Below, piece after piece: positions 33,416 through 37,739 of a stretch of 37,739 nt of DNA. The stretch is from the NCBI GenBank assembly GCA_963933095.1, contig CAWVSV010000011.1, positions 1 through 37,739 on the forward strand, given 5' to 3'. The stretch is from UBA1124 sp963933095. Its GTDB lineage: Bacteria > Pseudomonadota > Gammaproteobacteria > Pseudomonadales > Cellvibrionaceae. The notes beneath the pieces are model-generated. The model saw nothing but the letters and a program-made list of their open reading frames with translations. It ran no database searches and was not told the origin of the DNA. The translations under genes and the position numbers were made by a program. The first letter of the stretch is position 1, and each line of letters opens with the position of its first letter.

Positions 33416-36022
33416 ATGGAAGAGCAATATAGCCCCGAAAAAATTGAAGCCGCCGCCCAGCAGTACTGGAACGACAACCACAGCTTTGAAGCCAAGGTAG
33501 ATCCGAGCCGCGAAAAGTACTACTGCCTGGCAATGTTCCCCTACCCATCGGGAAAGCTGCACATGGGCCATGTGCGCAACTACACCATCACCGATGTGAT
33601 TGCTCGCTATCAACGCATGCTGGGTAAAAATGTCCTGCACCCAATGGGTTGGGATGCTTTTGGCTTACCGGCAGAAAACGCCGCTATCGCCAATAAAAGT
33701 GCGCCGGCTAAGTGGACCTTCGAAAACATCAATTATATGAAAGGCCAATTGAAATCCTTGGGTTTCGGACTCGACTGGTCAAAAGAACTAGCCACGTGTA
33801 AGAGCGATTACTACCAATGGGAGCAGTGGTTTTTTACCCGTTTATATGAAAAAGGTCTGGTCTACAAAAAAATGGCTACTGTTAACTGGGACCCTGTCGA
33901 TGGCACCGTACTCGCTAATGAGCAGGTTATCGACGGTCGCGGATGGCGTTCAAATGCGCTGGTCGAGCGCCGCGAAATCCCACAATGGTTTATTAAAATT
34001 ACCGACTATGCCGACCAGTTAGTAAACGATCTCGACAAATTGCCGCAATGGCCAGAACAAGTAAAGACCATGCAGCGCAACTGGATTGGTCGCAGTAAAG
34101 GCGTGGAGATGACCTTCGAGCTGGAAAAACCTGTAGACACAGACTCCGGCTGCAAAATAAAGAGTTTTGATATCTACACCACGCGCCCTGATACATTGAT
34201 GGGCGTAACCTATGTATCTCTCGCCGCAGAGCACCCAATCGCGCTAGCACTGGCGAAGGACAATGCCGAACTCACAGCTTTTATCGCCGCTTGCAAAAAA
34301 CAGTCGGTAACCGAAGCCGATATGGCGCAGATGGAAAAGAAGGGTATGGATAGCGGTTTAACAGCCATCCACCCGATTACTGGCCGCGAAGTACCGGTGT
34401 GGATCGCCAATTATGTATTGTTGAGTTATGGCTCGGGCGCCGTAATGGCTGTGCCGGCACATGATCAGCGCGACTATGAGTTCGCCAAAACTTACGGCCT
34501 GCCGATCGAACAGGTGATCAGCGCATCAGCTGATGATATTTCTGATATCAGTGAAGCGGCCTTCACCGACAAAGGTGTGTTGGTAAACTCGGATGAATTT
34601 GATGGGCTCGATTTTCAAGCCGCCTTTAACGCCATTGCCGCCAAGCTGGAAGCACTGAATAAAGGCTGCGTCAAAACCAACTACCGTTTACGCGACTGGG
34701 GTGTTTCACGCCAACGTTATTGGGGCACACCCATCCCCATGTTGAATCTGCCTGAAGGCGGTGAAATTCCAGTGCCGGCGCACAAGCTGCCAGTACTGTT
34801 ACCCGAAGATGTAGTGATGGACGGCATTAATTCGCCGATCAAATCCGACCCCGATTGGCGCAAAGCCGATTGGCATTCACCGGGTGCCGAACACGAGACC
34901 GATACCTTCGACACCTTTATGGAGTCCAGCTGGTACTACGCGCGTTACACCAACCCCAACTACAGCGAGGGTATGCTCGACAGCGAGGCCGCTAACTATT
35001 GGCTTCCAGTAGATCAATATGTCGGCGGTATCGAACACGCAATTTTGCACTTACTGTACGCGCGCTTCTACCACAAACTAATGCGCGATGAAGGCTTAAT
35101 CGAGTGCGACGAGCCCTTCGAAAAGTTGCTATGCCAAGGCATGGTGCTAGCCGATTGCTTCTTTAAGAAAAACGACGATGGCTCCCAGACGTGGTACAAC
35201 CCCGCCGATGTAACTCTCGAGCGCGACGAAAAAGGCAAGATTACCGGCGCCAAACACTTCGAAGCTGGCGAACTGGAAATGGGCGGCAGCATTAAGATGT
35301 CCAAATCTAAGAACAATGGCGTTGACCCACAGACCGCGGTCGATCTCTATGGTGCCGATACCGTTCGTCTGTTCACCATGTTTGCCGCGCCGCCCGAGCA
35401 GACACTGGAGTGGAGTGACTCCGGTGTTGAGGGTGCCCATCGCTTCCTCAAACGCCTGTGGAAAACCAGTCACAGCCATCTTGCCGCAGGCAATGTAGGT
35501 TCTATTCCTGCTGATCTCGACAAAAAACAGCAAGAGCTGCGACGCAAAACTCATGAGACCATTAAAAAAGTTTCTGATGATTGCGGTCGCCGCCAGACCT
35601 TCAATACCGCGATTGCCGCGATTATGGAGCTGCTGAACGAAATTACCCGACAAGCCGATCGCAACACTCCTGAGACCCGTGCTGTAGAGCGCGAAGCACT
35701 CGAAGCCTGCGTGCGTTTGCTAGCACCTATCGTGCCGCATATTAGTCATGAACTTTGGCATGCTTTCGGCCATGACAGCGCTGTTATCGATGCCGAGTGG
35801 CCGCAGGTAGACGAGGCCGCTCTGGTTCGTTCATCCATCACTCTGATTGTTCAGGTCAATGGCAAGCTGCGCGCCAAGCTGGAAGTTGCTGCGAACACCG
35901 ATGCCGATACTATTATCGCTATGGCTAAAGCGCATGAGAAAGTGATCCCATTCCTAGAAGGTAAAGAGATCAAGATGTGTAAAGTTATCCCCGGCAAATT
36001 AGTCACCTTTGCGGTTAAGTAA
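33416..36022 (+). CDS. leuS: Leucyl-tRNA synthetase
   Basis: Class I synthetase that charges tRNA-Leu and edits mischarged products. Seen: the HIGH motif as HMGH at 49-52 in YPSGKLHMGHVRNYTI, a CP1 editing domain (about 225-415; TTRPDTLMGVTYVSLAAEHP and a GSGAVMAVPAHDQRD block), KMSKS at 627-631 in IKMSKSKNNGVDP, and a C-terminal anticodon-binding domain. 868 aa, ATG start, N-terminus MEEQYSPEKI as in relatives. It heads the conserved leuS-lptE-holA operon. Confidence 0.98.
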   Translation: MEEQYSPEKIEAAAQQYWNDNHSFEAKVDPSREKYYCLAMFPYPSGKLHMGHVRNYTITDVIARYQRMLGKNVLHPMGWDAFGLPAENAAIANKSAPAKWTFENINYMKGQLKSLGFGLDWSKELATCKSDYYQWEQWFFTRLYEKGLVYKKMATVNWDPVDGTVLANEQVIDGRGWRSNALVERREIPQWFIKITDYADQLVNDLDKLPQWPEQVKTMQRNWIGRSKGVEMTFELEKPVDTDSGCKIKSFDIYTTRPDTLMGVTYVSLAAEHPIALALAKDNAELTAFIAACKKQSVTEADMAQMEKKGMDSGLTAIHPITGREVPVWIANYVLLSYGSGAVMAVPAHDQRDYEFAKTYGLPIEQVISASADDISDISEAAFTDKGVLVNSDEFDGLDFQAAFNAIAAKLEALNKGCVKTNYRLRDWGVSRQRYWGTPIPMLNLPEGGEIPVPAHKLPVLLPEDVVMDGINSPIKSDPDWRKADWHSPGAEHETDTFDTFMESSWYYARYTNPNYSEGMLDSEAANYWLPVDQYVGGIEHAILHLLYARFYHKLMRDEGLIECDEPFEKLLCQGMVLADCFFKKNDDGSQTWYNPADVTLERDEKGKITGAKHFEAGELEMGGSIKMSKSKNNGVDPQTAVDLYGADTVRLFTMFAAPPEQTLEWSDSGVEGAHRFLKRLWKTSHSHLAAGNVGSIPADLDKKQQELRRKTHETIKKVSDDCGRRQTFNTAIAAIMELLNEITRQADRNTPETRAVEREALEACVRLLAPIVPHISHELWHAFGHDSAVIDAEWPQVDEAALVRSSITLIVQVNGKLRAKLEVAANTDADTIIAMAKAHEKVIPFLEGKEIKMCKVIPGKLVTFAVK

Positions 36023-36031
36023 TCAAAGCTC

Positions 36032-36067
36032 GCCAGCCGCTGAATGCACAAGCACTCATCGGCTGGC
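36032..36067. repeat. Imperfect 16-bp inverted repeat between leuS and lptE
   Basis: The left arm 36032-36047 pairs with 36052-36067 at 14 of 16 positions around an ACAA loop; eight outer base pairs (GCCAGCCG/CGGCTGGC) are perfect. There is no T-run, so it is not a standard terminator. It starts 10 bp after the leuS stop and ends about 30 bp before lptE. Confidence 0.75.
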
Positions 36068-36096
36068 AACATGCCCACAAACAAGGCAGTTACCTC

Positions 36097-36678
36097 ATGA
36101 AAGCATTATTGAAAACCATAACCATAACCATAACTCTACTCGCTACCGCTTGCGGCTGGCACCTACGTGGTGCGCTAATCCTGCCACCTGATCTACAGAG
36201 CATGTACATTTCGGCCCGCGATAATTATAGCGGTATTGCCGCCGAGCTTAAACGCACACTAGAGGCTAATAATATTGAAGTGGCTCAGTCGAGCAGCCAA
36301 GCGCAAATGACTATGCACATTATTGAAGAGCGCAACGACCGTCGTACCGCATCGGTCAGCTCTGGTGGCTTAGCCTCGGAATACGAACTGAGCATGGACG
36401 TGACCTATAAGATAACCGACAGTAACAACAATATTTTAGTACCAGAAAAAACCGCCACGGTAATTCGGTCTTACAGCTTTGACCCCAACTCGGTGACCTC
36501 CGCCACGCAGGAAGAGCAGATTTTACGTCAGGAAATGCGCAGTGATGTAATTCAGCAGATGGCACGCGCTCTACGTTTCATGCAGCCAGCGGAAACCGGA
36601 TCTAAAGCCCTGGAAACTAATAGCAGTAGCGCTATTATCGATAGCGGCTCTGAAATCCAGGCGGAAGCTACCCAGTAA
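36097..36678 (+). CDS. lptE: LPS-assembly lipoprotein LptE
   Basis: Outer-membrane lipoprotein that plugs the LptD barrel and helps place lipopolysaccharide on the cell surface. Seen: signal peptide ending in lipobox ATAC (C19), then GWHLRGA, typical of LptE, and a mature part with LKRTLEANNIEV, MTMHIIEERNDRRTASVSSGGLASEYELSMDVTYKI and LRQEMRSDVIQQMARAL. 193 aa, with a Ser/Ala-rich tail. The core of the signal peptide is TITITIT, encoded by a hexanucleotide repeat (36114-36134). Its TAA overlaps the holA ATG by one base. Confidence 0.94.
   Translation: MKALLKTITITITLLATACGWHLRGALILPPDLQSMYISARDNYSGIAAELKRTLEANNIEVAQSSSQAQMTMHIIEERNDRRTASVSSGGLASEYELSMDVTYKITDSNNNILVPEKTATVIRSYSFDPNSVTSATQEEQILRQEMRSDVIQQMARALRFMQPAETGSKALETNSSSAIIDSGSEIQAEATQ
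36114..36134 (+). repeat. In-frame hexanucleotide repeat (AACCAT)3.5 in the lptE signal peptide
   Basis: Three and a half perfect units of a 6-bp repeat encode alternating Thr-Ile in the hydrophobic core of the LptE signal peptide. Gain or loss of a unit would change the core by two residues and keep the frame. Confidence 0.9.
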
Positions 36679-37739
36679 TGGCTAAGCTGCGGCCAGAACA
36701 ACTCGGCGGAGCCGTTAAAAAGCAGCTAGCGCCGGTGTATATGGTGTTTGGAGACGAGACCCTGCTGGCTCAGGAAGCCTGCGACCAAATACGCGCTGGT
36801 GCCCGCGCTGCTGGTTTTCTAGAGCGCGAGCTATACCACAACGAATCTTCTTTCGACTGGAATCAAGTGCTTGCCGCTGCCAACAGCTTGTCACTGTTTG
36901 CCGACAAAAAAATTATCGAGGTACGCCTACCCACCGGCAAGCCGGGCAACGACGGCGCAAAAGTTCTGTTGGAGTATGCTAAGGCCGTTAAGAACGGGGC
37001 AGGAGAAGATAATATATTGCTATTGGTAGGCGCAAAGTTGGACGCAGCTACGCAAAGGGCCAAGTGGTTTAAAGCGCTTGAGCCCCTAGGCGCCTTCGTG
37101 CAAATTTGGCCAATCGGTACACAACAATTGCCGCGCTGGTTAGACCAGCGTTTGCGCGCCGCGAATTTGCGCGCCGAGCCCGGCGCCATAGACATTCTCG
37201 CCTCGCGTATCGAAGGCAATTTACTAGCGGGCGCGCAGGAAATCGAAAAGCTTAAACTGCTGGCCGACAATGGCATAATTAGCAGCGAATTAATGTCATC
37301 CAGCGTCGCCGATAGCGCCCGCTATGACGTATTTGGGCTTATCGACAAGGCTCTACACGGCGATGCTCGAGGCGCTGTAAAATGTTTGCATGGCCTACGC
37401 AGTGAAGGCACTGACGCCACTGTGGTGCTCTGGGCGCTAGCGCGTGAATTGCGCACACTGGCGCAAATGGCGCACCTGACAGCACAGGGTAAAAACTTTG
37501 ATATGGCCGCCAAACAGTCCGGCGTCTGGGACAAGCGCAAGGTGCTGATTAAAAATGCTCTGCGCCGCCTGCGTGAACCGCAAGTTCAGCAGCTGCTGCG
37601 AGCAGCTAATGGTATAGACAAAGCTATCAAAGGCATGCGCAAAGCATCGCCTTGGGATGAATTACTGGATTTAACTCTGAATCTGGCCGGCACTCAAAGC
37701 CTGTCGGTACCGGTGCAGCGATTAGCGCTAAAACTCTAA
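36678..37739 (+). CDS. holA: DNA polymerase III subunit delta
   Basis: The clamp-opening 'wrench' of the clamp-loader complex in replication. Seen: an N-terminal AAA+-like domain starting MAKLRPEQLGGAVKKQLAPVY with VYMVFGDETLLAQEA (degenerate nucleotide site, as expected for delta), a middle part with LPRWLDQRLRAANL and IEGNLLAGAQEIEKLKLL, and a C-terminal collar domain with VLWALARELRTL. 353 aa; its stop codon is the last codon of the window. One-base overlap with lptE (TAATG) suggests coupling. Confidence 0.95.
   Translation: MAKLRPEQLGGAVKKQLAPVYMVFGDETLLAQEACDQIRAGARAAGFLERELYHNESSFDWNQVLAAANSLSLFADKKIIEVRLPTGKPGNDGAKVLLEYAKAVKNGAGEDNILLLVGAKLDAATQRAKWFKALEPLGAFVQIWPIGTQQLPRWLDQRLRAANLRAEPGAIDILASRIEGNLLAGAQEIEKLKLLADNGIISSELMSSSVADSARYDVFGLIDKALHGDARGAVKCLHGLRSEGTDATVVLWALARELRTLAQMAHLTAQGKNFDMAAKQSGVWDKRKVLIKNALRRLREPQVQQLLRAANGIDKAIKGMRKASPWDELLDLTLNLAGTQSLSVPVQRLALKL

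Overview
The window is a housekeeping segment of a gammaproteobacterial chromosome. Protein sequences and gene order resemble Pseudomonas most, but several genes differ, so a marine member of the Cellvibrionales/Spongiibacteraceae-type lineages is my inference, not something the sequence proves. GC content looks close to 50%. Non-ATG starts (TTG, GTG) are common. There are two tRNA genes, no rRNA, no recognisable insertion sequence, no prophage and no CRISPR array.

Layout. (1) 1-3706: a minus-strand RhlB-type RNA helicase, a divergent MATE exporter and about 670 bp without a convincing gene. (2) 3707-8966, minus strand: the conserved hemA-prfA-prmC-moeB cluster followed by a membrane protein. 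(3) 9153-16900, plus strand: TPR lipoprotein, lolB, ispE, tRNA-Gln, prs, rplY, pth, ychF and tRNA-Met, the same order as the block next to hemA in Pseudomonas. (4) 16901-18803: a low-density region with a simple repeat, one lipoprotein of unknown function and about 730 bp that may hold decayed coding sequence. (5) 18804-21093: subgroup 1c aspartate aminotransferase, a CYTH phosphatase and a DUF1820 protein. (6) 21275-26839: miaB-phoH(ybeZ)-ybeY-corC(ybeX)-lnt, a classic RNA-maturation and envelope operon. (7) 26822-32612: accessory genes, namely two small proteins that look like tandem paralogues, a YceI lipoprotein, a RoxA-like dihaem cytochrome, a DUF6279 lipoprotein and a CBS-GGDEF diguanylate cyclase. 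(8) 32731-37739: a zinc-ribbon protein divergent from leuS-lptE-holA; the window ends on the holA stop codon.

How the parts fit. Translation and RNA quality control dominate (prfA, prmC, rplY, pth, ychF, miaB, ybeY, leuS, two tRNAs, RhlB). A second theme is outer-membrane lipoprotein biogenesis: Lnt acylates lipoproteins, LolB inserts them and LptE is itself one; at least six other ORFs carry lipobox-like signals. Precursor metabolism is represented by hemA (tetrapyrroles), ispE (isoprenoids) and prs (PRPP).

I found no clear undescribed multi-gene system. The best leads are the tandem paralogue pair at 26822-27627, the structured non-coding stretch after ychF (17-bp perfect hairpin plus two more hairpins), the hairpin between leuS and lptE, the in-frame hexanucleotide repeat in the LptE signal peptide, and the RoxA-like cytochrome neighbourhood.
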